This document shows positions 44,145 through 53,679 of a stretch of DNA of 64,000 bases, piece by piece. Location of the stretch: positions 28,609 to 92,608 of the forward strand of contig NZ_CADFEI010000024.1 in NCBI RefSeq assembly GCF_902833225.1. Direction: 5' to 3'. How positions within the stretch are numbered: position 1 is the stretch's first letter; each line of letters opens with the position of its first letter. The stretch is from Burkholderia sp. BCC1644. GTDB taxonomy: Bacteria; Pseudomonadota; Gammaproteobacteria; Burkholderiales; Burkholderiaceae. The notes under the pieces were generated by a model, which worked only from the letters and a program-made list of their open reading frames with translations, was not told the origin of the DNA and did not search any database. The position numbers and the translations under genes were made by a program.

Positions 44145-46702
44145 CAATCCGCCTCGACCATCGATTCGCGGCCGCTATGCGCGTTCAGCACGCATTGCTT
44201 GCACGTGCCGCCCGGCATCGCGGGCAGCGGATACGGCATGCTCGTCGGCCCGGCGAACTCGTGCTGCGCACCCTTGAAGTCGATCTTCCCCGGCGCGTGA
44301 ATCTCGATGTTGCCGCCCTTGATCCGGATATACGCGCCGCCCGAGGTCAGCAGGATTTCCTGCTTGGCGGCCACGTCGACGTTCTCGGTCGCCGCCACCA
44401 TCTTCAGCGTCTTCTGCGCGGTGAGCTCGACGTTGTCCGCGTGCGCCTGGATCTCGACCTTGCCCTTCGCGGCGAACAGCTTCATCCCCGCGTTCTGCAC
44501 GAACAGGCTGATGCGATCGCGAACACCGGCGATCAGCGACTTGCCGCTCGTGATGAAGGTGCTCTGGCCGCTGACGATATTGGTCTGCCGGTCGCTCGCG
44601 AGGTGCACCGACTGCTGCGACGCCATCCCGATCCCCGACGGGCCCGCGAACAGCATCACCGGCTCCTTGAATGCGTTCGCATTGCCGGTCCCGCCGCCGG
44701 CGGTCCGCCCGCCCGACGACGCACCCGATGCGCTCTCCTGCGTCGCGTCGGTGAACGTCTTCAGCGCATCGTGACCGTCGTCGAGACTGGCCGCCTGGTG
44801 CGACTCGCTGATCTGCGACATCGACTCGATCAGCCCCTCAGCATTGACGAGCTGCTGTTGCGCTTCCTTCACATCGAGCGGCTGGCTGTTCGCCTGCTTC
44901 GGATGCGTCGTCACGTACAGGCCCTGCCCGGCACGCACGGCGCCGTACGCATCCGTACGCAGGTCGAAACCCGAGCCGAGATACGCGCCGCGCGTGTTGC
45001 CGCTCTGTTCGATCAGGTAACCGAGATGGAGCAGCGAATTCGCACTGCTGCTGAACAGGCGCGCGCGGTTCTGCCCGGTCGCGTCGTCGAGCACCATCTC
45101 GTTGTGACCGGAACCCGCGTACTCCTTCGAGCGGAATCCCGACAGGATCCCGTCGCTATGCCATTGCGGCTTGGCGGCCCCGTTGTACACGCGGTGCATC
45201 ACGATCGGCCGGTCGCAGTCGCCGCCGATGTAACCGATCAGCACTTCCTCGCCGACCCGCGGAATATGGACGGCCCCGTAGCCGCCGCCGGTATCCGACT
45301 GCACGACGCGCATCCAGCACGACGCGGTTTCGGTGCCCTGGTTCTGCCGGTCCCAGACGAACATGACCCTGATCCGGTTCAGTTCGTCCGTATACACCTC
45401 TTCGCCCTTCGGCCCGACGACGACGGCCGTCTCGAGCTGCATGACGGGCTTCCGGTGCTCGAACGGGCTGCGATACGGCACGGTGGCACGCTGCGCTTCG
45501 ACTTCGACGAGATAAAACCCTGCCGAGCCGTCGTCGTGCCCGACCTCGAACGCCACCGCTGCCCCCTGCCCGGCCTTGGCCTGCGCGAGCCGGTCCTGCA
45601 GACTGTGCGGGAAGTGCGCGTCGTGGTCCGAGAGCGGCAGGTTGTTCTCGATGTACCGCGTCACGCCGATCGCCGCGAACTCGCGATCGCCCTGCGGATC
45701 GCCGTCGTGCGCCGGATGATCGGCCAGTGTGAAACGCCGGCCCGCATCGATCCCGCGCACGCCGCCCACGCCGAAGAAGCGCTTCGCGCGCGACTCCCAT
45801 TCCTCCAGGCGGATCTTCGACAGATGTTCGCCGCGATCCTGGCCCGGATACGTGTAGGCGCCCGTGTATTCGTAGATTTCGGCCTGGTCCGGCAAATCGC
45901 CCTGCCCGGCCTTGGTCGGCAGCGTCGTGCCGTTCGGACTGCCCGCCGACGACGGCGATTTGTAGTCGAAGGTGCGCGTCGTGTGCAGCGTGCTCTGCAA
46001 GGTCCGCGATGCGGCCCACTGCGTGAAGCCGGTGGTCTCGGTGCCCGCTCCCGCGCGATCGAAGCCGACGGTTTTCGGCGACAGTTCGTCAACCGCGTGC
46101 AGATCGTCGGTAATGACGAGCATGTGCGACCTGCCATCGTCGGCGTGACGCCAGAAACCGAACAGCCCTTCGTCCTCCATCAGGCGGTGCACGAAGTTCC
46201 AGTCGGTTTCGCTCTGGCGACAGTACGAGCGCGACGGCAGCGGCTTCGACAGCGCGAACTGATACTGGCCCCTGGCCTGCGGATGCGCGTCGAACACGTC
46301 GGCGAGAATCGCATCGACGCTCCTGTCCTGCCAGTACCGCATGTCACTGCGGAACCTGAGGAAGTGCATCCACGATGCGAAGCTCAGCTGGTAGCTCGAC
46401 AGGCTGCCGTCCGCACCGAGCCGGCGCGCCGTATGGACATAGCCGTTGATCGGCAGATACGACCGGTTCGCCTGCTGGATCCACAGCGTCATCGGCTGCG
46501 CGATCAGCGTCTTGAGTTCGACGTCGCTCGCGGTGGACACGAGATCGAGCGTCACGCTGAAATCGCGCCCCAGTTCGGAACGGGTCACGACCCGGCGCGG
46601 CACGAGCGCATTGTTCGGCAACGACGGAATGTCGGTCTTCAGCAGGCGGTCCTGCTGGATCAGGCCGCCGCGAATCGCCTGCGCCAGTTCTGTCACGTTC
46701 AT
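44144..46702 (-). CDS. vgrG: T6SS spike protein VgrG (TssI)
   Basis: This 852-residue protein has the gp27/gp5-like architecture. The N-terminal part shows 'ELGRDFSVTLDLVSTASDVE', 'YCRQSETDWNFVHRLMEDEG' and 'LFGFWRHADDGRSH'. The OB-fold follows with 'RIRVMFVWDRQNQ' and 'CWMRVVQSDTGGGYGAVHIP', then 'RVGEEVLIGYIGGDCDRPIV'. The C-terminal DUF2345 and beta-helix region runs from about 590. The tail is short and Cys-containing (GGTCKQCVLNAHSG), with no enzymatic extension. It forms the trimeric puncturing tip on the Hcp tube and carries the downstream effector through the DUF4123 adaptor. It is separated from tssA by a strong hairpin. Confidence 0.96.
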   Translation of the reverse strand: MNVTELAQAIRGGLIQQDRLLKTDIPSLPNNALVPRRVVTRSELGRDFSVTLDLVSTASDVELKTLIAQPMTLWIQQANRSYLPINGYVHTARRLGADGSLSSYQLSFASWMHFLRFRSDMRYWQDRSVDAILADVFDAHPQARGQYQFALSKPLPSRSYCRQSETDWNFVHRLMEDEGLFGFWRHADDGRSHMLVITDDLHAVDELSPKTVGFDRAGAGTETTGFTQWAASRTLQSTLHTTRTFDYKSPSSAGSPNGTTLPTKAGQGDLPDQAEIYEYTGAYTYPGQDRGEHLSKIRLEEWESRAKRFFGVGGVRGIDAGRRFTLADHPAHDGDPQGDREFAAIGVTRYIENNLPLSDHDAHFPHSLQDRLAQAKAGQGAAVAFEVGHDDGSAGFYLVEVEAQRATVPYRSPFEHRKPVMQLETAVVVGPKGEEVYTDELNRIRVMFVWDRQNQGTETASCWMRVVQSDTGGGYGAVHIPRVGEEVLIGYIGGDCDRPIVMHRVYNGAAKPQWHSDGILSGFRSKEYAGSGHNEMVLDDATGQNRARLFSSSANSLLHLGYLIEQSGNTRGAYLGSGFDLRTDAYGAVRAGQGLYVTTHPKQANSQPLDVKEAQQQLVNAEGLIESMSQISESHQAASLDDGHDALKTFTDATQESASGASSGGRTAGGGTGNANAFKEPVMLFAGPSGIGMASQQSVHLASDRQTNIVSGQSTFITSGKSLIAGVRDRISLFVQNAGMKLFAAKGKVEIQAHADNVELTAQKTLKMVAATENVDVAAKQEILLTSGGAYIRIKGGNIEIHAPGKIDFKGAQHEFAGPTSMPYPLPAMPGGTCKQCVLNAHSGRESMVEAD

Positions 46703-46781
46703 GCGTCACTCATCTTCTTGTCTGCCGCGGGCCCGCCGGGGCACGCGCTCTCAGGAAAAAGCGCTGCTCTCGCGGCACAAC

Positions 46782-46820
46782 GGTACCGCGGACGCGTGTC
46801 ACACGCGTTGCCGCGGTACC
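46782..46820 (-). promoter_or_regulatory. Large hairpin between tssA and vgrG
   Basis: GGTACCGCGG-ACGCGTGT pairs with ACACGCGT-TG-CCGCGGTACC around a one-base loop, giving 18 base pairs with a 2-base bulge. It begins five bases beyond the tssA stop. A U-run does not follow directly (CTTTTTCC lies about 20 bases on), so it is more likely an RNA-processing or attenuating structure than a classical terminator. Confidence 0.7.
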
Positions 46821-46824
46821 GCCG

Positions 46825-47946
46825 TCACGACTGCTCGTCCGGCCGCACGCCCAGCAGCTCGCGAATATGCGACAGCGAGCCGTCGTCCTTCACGACGCTC
46901 TCGAGCCACTTGTGCAGCGGCATGTCGGCCCATTCGGCTGCCTTGTCGGCAAGGTACGCGACCGGGCTGTGCGGCTCGGTCTGGCGGAAATAACGCGCGA
47001 CCGCACGCAGCTGGTCGACGGCCTGCGCGCGGTTCTGGATACCGGCGATCATCTGCGTCACCGGAGGACGCGGAGCGCTCTGCTGCTGCACGTGGGTCTC
47101 CTCGGTCTGGATCGAATTGCCGAAAACCGGCTCGATGCGCTCGGGCTGCGCCTGCGGCGCCGCCGGCGTGTGCGGTGCGCTAACCGTATAGCCCTGCTCG
47201 CGCGCAAAGCGCTCGGCGAGCCGGTACACGGTCTCGAACGCGTCGCGCGCCTGCCGGAAGCTCGGCGCCGAATCGCCCGCGCGCTCGACAAGCCGCTCCT
47301 CGAACGCATCGAGCGAGAATTCGAACGCCTTCAGGTTCGCCAGCAGCGCGGTGTAGAACGCGATCGGCGTCATGCGCCGCGACGAATCGATCTGGTCGAG
47401 CGACGGCTTGCCGCGCGCGATGTCGTCCGCGTGATCGGGGTCGCGCTTGATCGCCTGCGCGACGTGCTGCGCCACTTCCCAGTCGAGCGTGCTGAACGCG
47501 TTCGACGCACCGTCCGTCATCGGCACCGCGCGCAACAGCTCGGCCGTACGGCCGGACAGCCACGCGACGTTGCCGAGCCGGTATTCGGTGTCCTCGCCTT
47601 CGGGCAGCGGGTGCACGGTGTCCCAGAACTCGCGGCACAGGCCCTCGAGCAGCGCATAACCTTCGGTGAGGCCGGTAATGCCGTCCTCGAGCGCCAGCGC
47701 CTCGGTCAGCCACACACCGAGCCGCAGGTCCTTCGTGCGCGTGCGCAGCAATTCGCCCGCATGGTCGACCACGAAGCCCCAGTCGGCCTCCTTGATCTCG
47801 GTCACCCATTCGCCCTGGTCGAGCGTCGGATCGTCGTAGCGCCGCGCGTCCTGGATCGCGTCGAATTCGTTCGAAAACAGCAGGTCGTCGCCGCTGGGCG
47901 ACGCGTCGCTGATCGGCGTCAGCAGCTCGGGAAGATTGATCGGCAT
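46825..47946 (-). CDS. tssA: T6SS baseplate-associated protein TssA (ImpA-like)
   Basis: This 373-residue cytosolic protein has the N-terminal ImpA domain: 'PISDASPSGDDLLFSNEFDA', then 'QGEWVTEIKEADWGFVVDHA' and 'LRTRTKDLRLGVWLTEALAL'. A variable middle with a Pro/Ala-rich linker follows (about 250-280). The short C-terminal ring domain includes 'AVDQLRAVARYFRQTEPHSP' and 'LADKAAEWADMPLHKWLESV'. That C-terminal sequence marks the TssA subclass that caps the sheath during assembly. It lies 43 bases downstream of tssH and is the last core gene before the vgrG module. Confidence 0.95.
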   Translation of the reverse strand: MPINLPELLTPISDASPSGDDLLFSNEFDAIQDARRYDDPTLDQGEWVTEIKEADWGFVVDHAGELLRTRTKDLRLGVWLTEALALEDGITGLTEGYALLEGLCREFWDTVHPLPEGEDTEYRLGNVAWLSGRTAELLRAVPMTDGASNAFSTLDWEVAQHVAQAIKRDPDHADDIARGKPSLDQIDSSRRMTPIAFYTALLANLKAFEFSLDAFEERLVERAGDSAPSFRQARDAFETVYRLAERFAREQGYTVSAPHTPAAPQAQPERIEPVFGNSIQTEETHVQQQSAPRPPVTQMIAGIQNRAQAVDQLRAVARYFRQTEPHSPVAYLADKAAEWADMPLHKWLESVVKDDGSLSHIRELLGVRPDEQS

Positions 47947-47989
47947 GGTTCGGTCAGTTCATCAATGCTTGGGCGTTGCGCGGCCGCGC

Positions 47990-50659
47990 TCATTCGACGG
48001 TATACGCGAATTCGCCGGCCTCGTCCGCGCGCACCGCGATGCGCGCGATGGCTTCGCCGTCGGCGATCCGGCCGAGCACGTGGCCCGCGATCTCCGGCAG
48101 CAGCGTTCCGTTCAGGATATGGTCCACGTTGCGGGCGCCCGAATCGACCTCGGTGCAGCGCGCGAGCACCGCCTCGACGAGCGACTCGTCCCATTCGAAC
48201 GCGGCCTTGTGGTTCGCCTCGATCCGGCGGCGGATCCGTTCGAGCTTCAGCTCGATGATCTCGACGAGCACGTCGTCGGAAATCGGATAGTAGGGCACGA
48301 CCTTCATCCGCCCGAGAAACGCGGGCTTGAACGTCTTGTACAGCTGCGGGCGCAGCGTCTCGGCGAGCGCGTCCGGATCGGGCAGCTCCTCGGCCGGCTT
48401 GTTCAGGCAGGCCTGCATCACTGCGGCCGACCCGACGTTCGACGTCAGGATGATCAGCGTGTTGCGGAAGTCGATCTCGCGCCCTTCCGCATCGTCCATC
48501 GCGCCCTTGTCGAACACCTGGAAGAACATCTCGAGCACGTCGGGGTGCGCCTTCTCGACCTCGTCGAGCAGCACGACGGAATACGGGTTGCGGCGCACGG
48601 CCTCGGTCAGCACGCCGCCTTCGCCGTAGCCGACGTAGCCCGGCGGCGAGCCCTTCAGGCCCGACACGCTGTGCGCTTCCTGGTACTCGCTCATGTTGAT
48701 CGTGACCATCTTGCGCTCGCCGCCGTACAGGATGTCGGCCAGCGCGAGCGCCGTCTCGGTCTTGCCGACGCCCGACGGCCCGACGAACATGAACACGCCG
48801 CGCGGCTTGTTCGGATCCTCGAGGTTCGCGGTCGCGGTGCGCACGCGCTGCGCGATCGCGTCGAGCGCATGGTCCTGGCCGATCACGCGCGCGGTGAGCA
48901 GCGGCTGCAGGTTCAGGACGGTGTCGATCTCGTCCTTCACCATCCGGCCGAGCGGAATGCCCGTCCACGCGGCGACGATCTCGGCTACGACGTGACCGTC
49001 GACCTGCAGCGGCACCATCGGCTCGCCGCCCTGCAACGCATGCAGTGCGGCCACGCGTTCGCCGAGCCTGTCGCGGGTGGCCTGCACGTCGACCGGCTGG
49101 CCGTCTTCCGACGGACCGCGTGCCTTGTCGAGCGCATCGCGCAATTCGGTGATCTCGGCGACGATCGCGCGCTCGGCTTCGTAGCGCGCATCGTCCTTCG
49201 CGAGTTGTTCGAGTGCCGTGTCGCGCGCACCACGCAGCTCGGCAAGCCGCTCGTCGTGCGGCGCGCCGCCCGCCGCCTCGCGCTCCAGCGACGCGATTTC
49301 CGCATCGATCCGCTCGATCCGCTTCTTCGTATCGTCGATCGCCGCCGGCGTCGCGCTGTGCGCGAGCGCGACTTTCGCGCACGCGGTGTCCAGCACGCTG
49401 ATCGCCTTGTCGGGCAGCTGGCGGCCGCTGATGTAGCGGTGCGACAGGCGTACGGCCTCGGTGATCGCGCCGTCGAGGATCCGCACGTTGAAGTGCTTTT
49501 CCATCAGGCCCGACATCCCGCGCAGCATCGCAGCGGCAAGCGGCTCGCTCGGCTCCTCGACCTTCACGACCTGGAAGCGCCGCGCGAGCGCCGCGTCCTT
49601 TTCGAAGTACTTCTTGTATTCGCTCCACGTCGTCGCGGCAATCGTGCGCAGCTCGCCGCGCGCCAGCGCCGGCTTCAGCAGGTTCGCCGCGTCGTTCTGG
49701 CCGGCCTGGCCGCCCGCGCCGATGATCGTGTGCGCTTCGTCGATGAACAGGATGATCGGATGCGCGCTCTTCTTCACTTCGTCGATCACGCTCTTCAGGC
49801 GGTTCTCGAACTCGCCCTTCACGCTCGCGCCGGCCTGCAGCAGCCCCATGTCGAGCACGTGCAGCGCGACACCGCGCAGCGGCGGCGGGACGTCGTCGGC
49901 CGCGATCCGCAGCGCGAGCCCCTCGACGACCGCGGTTTTGCCGACACCGGCCTCGCCGGTCATGATCGGGTTGTTCTGGCGGCGGCGCATCAGGATGTCG
50001 ATCGCCTGGCGGATCTCCGCTTCGCGACCGATCACCGGGTCGATCTTGCCGTCGCGCGCGCGCTGCGTGAGGTTGGTCGTGTACGTGTCGAGCGCGGGCG
50101 TCTTCGACGGGCCGGCCACGGGCGCCGCGCCGTCGGCGGCCGGCACCGCGCCACCGTCGTCCGTCTCGCCCTGGCGCGGCTCGGCCTCGCTCGACCCGGC
50201 CAGGACTTCGTCGAACTTGTGCTTCAGGTCCGTCACGTTCATTTCCGCGAACTGCGACGACATCCGCTGCGCGAACTGCGCGAGATCGGGCGCGGTCAGC
50301 AGCGCGAGCAGCAGGTGCCCCGAACGAATGCGGCCGAGCTGCGAATCGAGCGATGCAATCAGCCACGCCTGCTCGAACAACGCGATCAGGTGCACGGAGA
50401 ACACCGGCGTACGCGTGTTGCCGGTCTTCAGGCGCGTCAGCTCGCGCTCGAGATCGGCACGCAGTGCATGCGGATCGACACGGCTCGCGCGCAGCGCCAG
50501 CGGCAGGTCGCCGGCCGGCTCCTCGAGCAACGCGAGGAACAGGTGCTCCAGATCGACCTCGTAATGGCCGCGCGCCAGGCACGCGCTTGCCGCACGCTCG
50601 GTCGCGTGCCGGCACAGCGGGTTCAGTTTCGTGATCAGGGTCTTCAGAGGCGTGCTCAT
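47990..50659 (-). CDS. tssH: T6SS sheath-disassembly ATPase TssH (ClpV)
   Basis: This 889-residue AAA+ unfoldase of the Clp/Hsp100 family has two ATPase modules: Walker A 'GEAGVGKTAVVEG' and 'GPSGVGKTETALA', and Walker B 'ILFIDEAHTIIGAG' and 'VVLLDEVEKAHPDV'. The N-terminal domain (about 1-160) that binds the TssC helix precedes them. A middle domain with Ala/Glu/Arg-rich coiled coils (about 410-530) is shorter than in ClpB. It hydrolyses ATP to recycle contracted sheath. The gene lies 43 bases downstream of tssG. Confidence 0.97.
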   Translation of the reverse strand: MSTPLKTLITKLNPLCRHATERAASACLARGHYEVDLEHLFLALLEEPAGDLPLALRASRVDPHALRADLERELTRLKTGNTRTPVFSVHLIALFEQAWLIASLDSQLGRIRSGHLLLALLTAPDLAQFAQRMSSQFAEMNVTDLKHKFDEVLAGSSEAEPRQGETDDGGAVPAADGAAPVAGPSKTPALDTYTTNLTQRARDGKIDPVIGREAEIRQAIDILMRRRQNNPIMTGEAGVGKTAVVEGLALRIAADDVPPPLRGVALHVLDMGLLQAGASVKGEFENRLKSVIDEVKKSAHPIILFIDEAHTIIGAGGQAGQNDAANLLKPALARGELRTIAATTWSEYKKYFEKDAALARRFQVVKVEEPSEPLAAAMLRGMSGLMEKHFNVRILDGAITEAVRLSHRYISGRQLPDKAISVLDTACAKVALAHSATPAAIDDTKKRIERIDAEIASLEREAAGGAPHDERLAELRGARDTALEQLAKDDARYEAERAIVAEITELRDALDKARGPSEDGQPVDVQATRDRLGERVAALHALQGGEPMVPLQVDGHVVAEIVAAWTGIPLGRMVKDEIDTVLNLQPLLTARVIGQDHALDAIAQRVRTATANLEDPNKPRGVFMFVGPSGVGKTETALALADILYGGERKMVTINMSEYQEAHSVSGLKGSPPGYVGYGEGGVLTEAVRRNPYSVVLLDEVEKAHPDVLEMFFQVFDKGAMDDAEGREIDFRNTLIILTSNVGSAAVMQACLNKPAEELPDPDALAETLRPQLYKTFKPAFLGRMKVVPYYPISDDVLVEIIELKLERIRRRIEANHKAAFEWDESLVEAVLARCTEVDSGARNVDHILNGTLLPEIAGHVLGRIADGEAIARIAVRADEAGEFAYTVE

Positions 50660-50702
50660 GGCGTCGATCTCAGGTTCGATTGCGTGTTGTTGTCGTTCGG
50701 AA

Positions 50703-51803
50703 TCAGTGAATCACGTGCAGTTCGTAGCGTGCGTCGGAGCGGTCCTCGATCGCGTCGCGCGTGCAGAGGAACGCATCCCAGCCGAGCCGCGAGCCCGCGC
50801 CGAGCACGCTCGCGCCGACCTCGGTGCGCTTCAGCACGAGCTTCACTTCGTATTCGAGCGTGACGCCCGCGAGCAGCGTCAGCATCCGCTCGAGCGCAAT
50901 GGCCTGCGCGCCACCGGGCAGAAATGCCTCGTAGTCGCGCTTGGACAGCGGGCCGACGACGATCCGTGCGCGCATGTCGCGCTGCCAGACACGTTCGCCG
51001 ACGAGCGCCGTCGCGCCGAGCACCGCGTTGACTTCGCCGAGCACGCTCAACTGGTCGGGCGGCACGTCGTACCACTTGCCGACGAACTGGTCGATCTTCA
51101 CCGGCACGCGGAAGTAATCGGACAGCGCGCGCTGCAGGTACGCGGCCGACATCGGCCGGTGCCGCGCGGCCAGCGCGTAACCGGCGACGGCCTCGTCGAG
51201 CACGCCGCCCGAGCCGGCCGCGAGGCTGTCGCGCACCTCGTCGCTCGGCACGCCCGCGATCGCGAGCAGCAGCGGCAGATAGCGCTCGTCGCGGTCGAGC
51301 TCGTAATGGAACGGCAGCCGGTATTTCTTCCACGCCGCGTAGAACAGTGCGGTCGCGCGGTTCGAGAACACGTCGAAGAACGCGCGCGCCGCGTGATCGC
51401 GCCGCAGGTGCTCGCGCGCGACGATCTGCTCGGTGTAATGCAGCGGCAGCGCGCCCTGCCCGCCGAGCAGCCCGAAGAACGCGGGTGTCAGCTCGACGTG
51501 GCCGAGTTCGCCGGCTGCGAGCGCGGCGCCGCGCTGCTCGCCCGAATCGAGCAGCGTGCCGTCGTCGTCGAACGAACGCACGCCTTCGATCTCGCTCGGC
51601 GGAAAGCCGAGCGACAGCGTGTTGCGGAATTCGATGCGCTGCGCGACCACGTCGCCCTGCCGCCATGCGCCGGGCGCATCCGACGCCTGCCGCGCGAACA
51701 GCCCTTCGAGCACGCGCACCGCCTGGAAGAACTCGAAGCGGTGCGGCTCGTCGAGCAGCGCATCGACTACGCCAGGATCGATTCGCCGGTTCGGGGCTTG
51801 CAT
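50703..51803 (-). CDS. tssG: T6SS baseplate protein TssG
   Basis: This 366-residue protein has the TssG pattern 'LLDEPHRFEFFQAVRVLEGL', 'IEFRNTLSLGFPPSEIEGVR' and 'VELTPAFFGLLGGQGALPLH'. 'RAFFDVFSNRATALFYAAWK' and the C-terminal 'RMLTLLAGVTLEYEVKLVLK' follow. With TssE, TssF and TssK it builds the baseplate wedge that docks to the membrane complex. The start at MQAPNRR follows GAGGAGA. It overlaps the end of tssF by 37 bases, so translation is coupled. Confidence 0.95.
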   Translation of the reverse strand: MQAPNRRIDPGVVDALLDEPHRFEFFQAVRVLEGLFARQASDAPGAWRQGDVVAQRIEFRNTLSLGFPPSEIEGVRSFDDDGTLLDSGEQRGAALAAGELGHVELTPAFFGLLGGQGALPLHYTEQIVAREHLRRDHAARAFFDVFSNRATALFYAAWKKYRLPFHYELDRDERYLPLLLAIAGVPSDEVRDSLAAGSGGVLDEAVAGYALAARHRPMSAAYLQRALSDYFRVPVKIDQFVGKWYDVPPDQLSVLGEVNAVLGATALVGERVWQRDMRARIVVGPLSKRDYEAFLPGGAQAIALERMLTLLAGVTLEYEVKLVLKRTEVGASVLGAGSRLGWDAFLCTRDAIEDRSDARYELHVIH

Positions 51804-53602
51804 CGGATGATCTCCTCGCCGGTGCGCTTCGACACGACGACTAGTTGAACGAAACTGTTGAGGTGGACGTAGAGCCCGAAGAAGCTGTCGAGCACGCGCA
51901 CGAACGACGCGAGGCTCGCGCCCACGAAATGCTCCTCGTCGATCGTCAGCCGGATCTCGATGCCGCGCACGAAGGTCGCGAACGGCTTGCCGGGCAGCCA
52001 CTGCACGGCGCCGCGCTGCTCGACACCCGCGAGGCCGTCGATCTGGCGCATCGACACGGCCGTGCGCCGCAGGTCGTACAGCGTCAGCATTTCCTTCAGC
52101 GGTGCGAGGCCGTGCGCGACCAGCGACACGTGATTGAGCGCGAGATGCGACACGAGCCGCCAGTGCGCGGCGCGGCCGCGCTCGAAGCGCACGCTCTGCG
52201 TCGGGCGGCGCAGCAGCGAGATGCCGCTCGTCTGCGCACCGCCTTCCTGGAACAGGTCGCCGCCCTCGAGGCCGAACGCGAGCATCGCCGGCAGGTCGCG
52301 GTTCGTGCAGGTGAGGTCGAGGCTCAGCGTGTCGGTTTGCGGCGACGTCGGCTCGAAGTCGATGTCGACGATCGAGATCTCGGTTTCGTAGCCGGGGCTC
52401 TTCTGCGCGACCCAGTCGTTGCGGCGCGCGAACCAGTAGTGGCCGATCCGGGCCGATTCGCCGTGATGCAGCGAGTAGAACGGCCGGAACTCGATCACCG
52501 ACTCTTCATGCGCCTGCTGCCGGACGAGCTTCACCGAATCGATCGAGTACACCTCGTACGCGAACGCGCGCCGCGCCTCGGCGATCACCGGGTACGACAC
52601 CGCGCGATGCGTGATGCGGATCGGCTCGCCGTGCTGGCGGAACAGGTTGACGATCGGCGTGCAGAACAGCCGGAAATGGCTCGGCGTCAGCAGTTCGAGC
52701 AGCCGCGCGACGTGCGAATCGCTGCGCACATCCTGCAGCACGAGATGCAGCGTCGCGCGCTGGCAGCGGCCCGACGCGCGCGCGATCGCCGCGAGATCGA
52801 AATCGACGAAATCGAACTTGTCGGGAAACGCGAAGTATTCGGTGAGCAGGCGGTACGCGGGATGCGATTTCGCCGGATAGTCGATCAGCGCGTCGTCTTC
52901 GCCGAAGCCGGCCTGCGCGATCGGCAGCTTGCGCAGCGCGGTCCAGCGGCCGTTGCGTTCGGGCTCGACATACGCGCCGAGCACGTTGACGAACAGGCAA
53001 TCGGTGAGCGCGGCGACGAACGACTGCTCGCCGTGCAGGTGCGCGCGCAGCGTCGACAGCTTCAGCGCGCCGAGATCGAGCTGCGCGGCGAGCGATTCGA
53101 AGGTGATCGAGATCACGCCCGTCGCGTTGGACGGCAGCACCGTCGCGCTCGGCGCGAGCGCGACCGGCGTGTAACGGGCTTCCGAAATGCGGATCGGCGC
53201 GAGCGTCACGTCGTAGGCGGTGCGGAACCGGCACTGCACGCCGCGGATCGGGCGGCTCTTAAGCTCGGTGCCGCGATCGATCACGACCGGTTCGGTCTGC
53301 TGGCCGGGTGAAGCCGGCGTGAACTGCGCGATCGAGCACGACGGGAACGGCCGCAGGTAGTGCGGATACAGCACTTCCAGCAGCGCCTCGGTGAATTCGG
53401 GGTAGTCGTCGTCGAGTTTCTTGTTGATGCGCGCGCCAAGCAGCGCGAACGACTCGATCATCCGTTCGACGTGCGGATCCTCGCAATGCTCGCCGGACAG
53501 CGCAAGCCGCGCCGCGATCTTCGGATAGCGTTCGGCGAAATCTCGCGAATAGCGCCGCAAAAACGATAATTCGCGCTCGTAATACGGCAGCAATTCTTCC
53601 AT
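51767..53602 (-). CDS. tssF: T6SS baseplate protein TssF
   Basis: This 611-residue protein begins with the highly typical 'LLPYYERELSFLRRYSRDFA', then 'ERYPKIAARLALSGEHCEDP' and 'HVERMIESFALLGARINKKL', all family signatures. The remainder is the extended beta-rich baseplate scaffold, ending 'GLYVHLNSFVQLVVVSKRTG' near the C-terminus. Two copies associate with one TssG in the wedge. The end of the gene overlaps the tssG start. A 77-base gap with an inverted repeat separates it from tssE. Confidence 0.96.
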   Translation of the reverse strand: MEELLPYYERELSFLRRYSRDFAERYPKIAARLALSGEHCEDPHVERMIESFALLGARINKKLDDDYPEFTEALLEVLYPHYLRPFPSCSIAQFTPASPGQQTEPVVIDRGTELKSRPIRGVQCRFRTAYDVTLAPIRISEARYTPVALAPSATVLPSNATGVISITFESLAAQLDLGALKLSTLRAHLHGEQSFVAALTDCLFVNVLGAYVEPERNGRWTALRKLPIAQAGFGEDDALIDYPAKSHPAYRLLTEYFAFPDKFDFVDFDLAAIARASGRCQRATLHLVLQDVRSDSHVARLLELLTPSHFRLFCTPIVNLFRQHGEPIRITHRAVSYPVIAEARRAFAYEVYSIDSVKLVRQQAHEESVIEFRPFYSLHHGESARIGHYWFARRNDWVAQKSPGYETEISIVDIDFEPTSPQTDTLSLDLTCTNRDLPAMLAFGLEGGDLFQEGGAQTSGISLLRRPTQSVRFERGRAAHWRLVSHLALNHVSLVAHGLAPLKEMLTLYDLRRTAVSMRQIDGLAGVEQRGAVQWLPGKPFATFVRGIEIRLTIDEEHFVGASLASFVRVLDSFFGLYVHLNSFVQLVVVSKRTGEEIIRCKPRTGESILA

Positions 53603-53629
53603 CGACGCCCCCGAACCTCAATATTTCCT

Positions 53630-53662
53630 GCCGGACCCTGAACCATCACCGGGCGGTCCGGC
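53630..53662 (-). promoter_or_regulatory. Inverted repeat in the tssE-tssF gap
   Basis: GCCGGACC (53630-53637) and GGTCCGGC (53655-53662) are perfect complements 17 bases apart. No U-run follows. It may be a small mRNA stem. Confidence 0.4.
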
Positions 53663-53679
53663 CCGCTCGGCGGCTTGAT

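Noticed and set aside
38118..46702. Prophage tail genes as an explanation for the vgrG region
   Set aside because: All flanking genes are dedicated type VI core genes; no capsid, portal, terminase or integrase gene is present.
47936..50863. A 975-codon plus-strand open frame opposite tssH
   Set aside because: It is the antisense of a clear ClpV gene and has the same low-information composition. No ribosome-binding site was seen.
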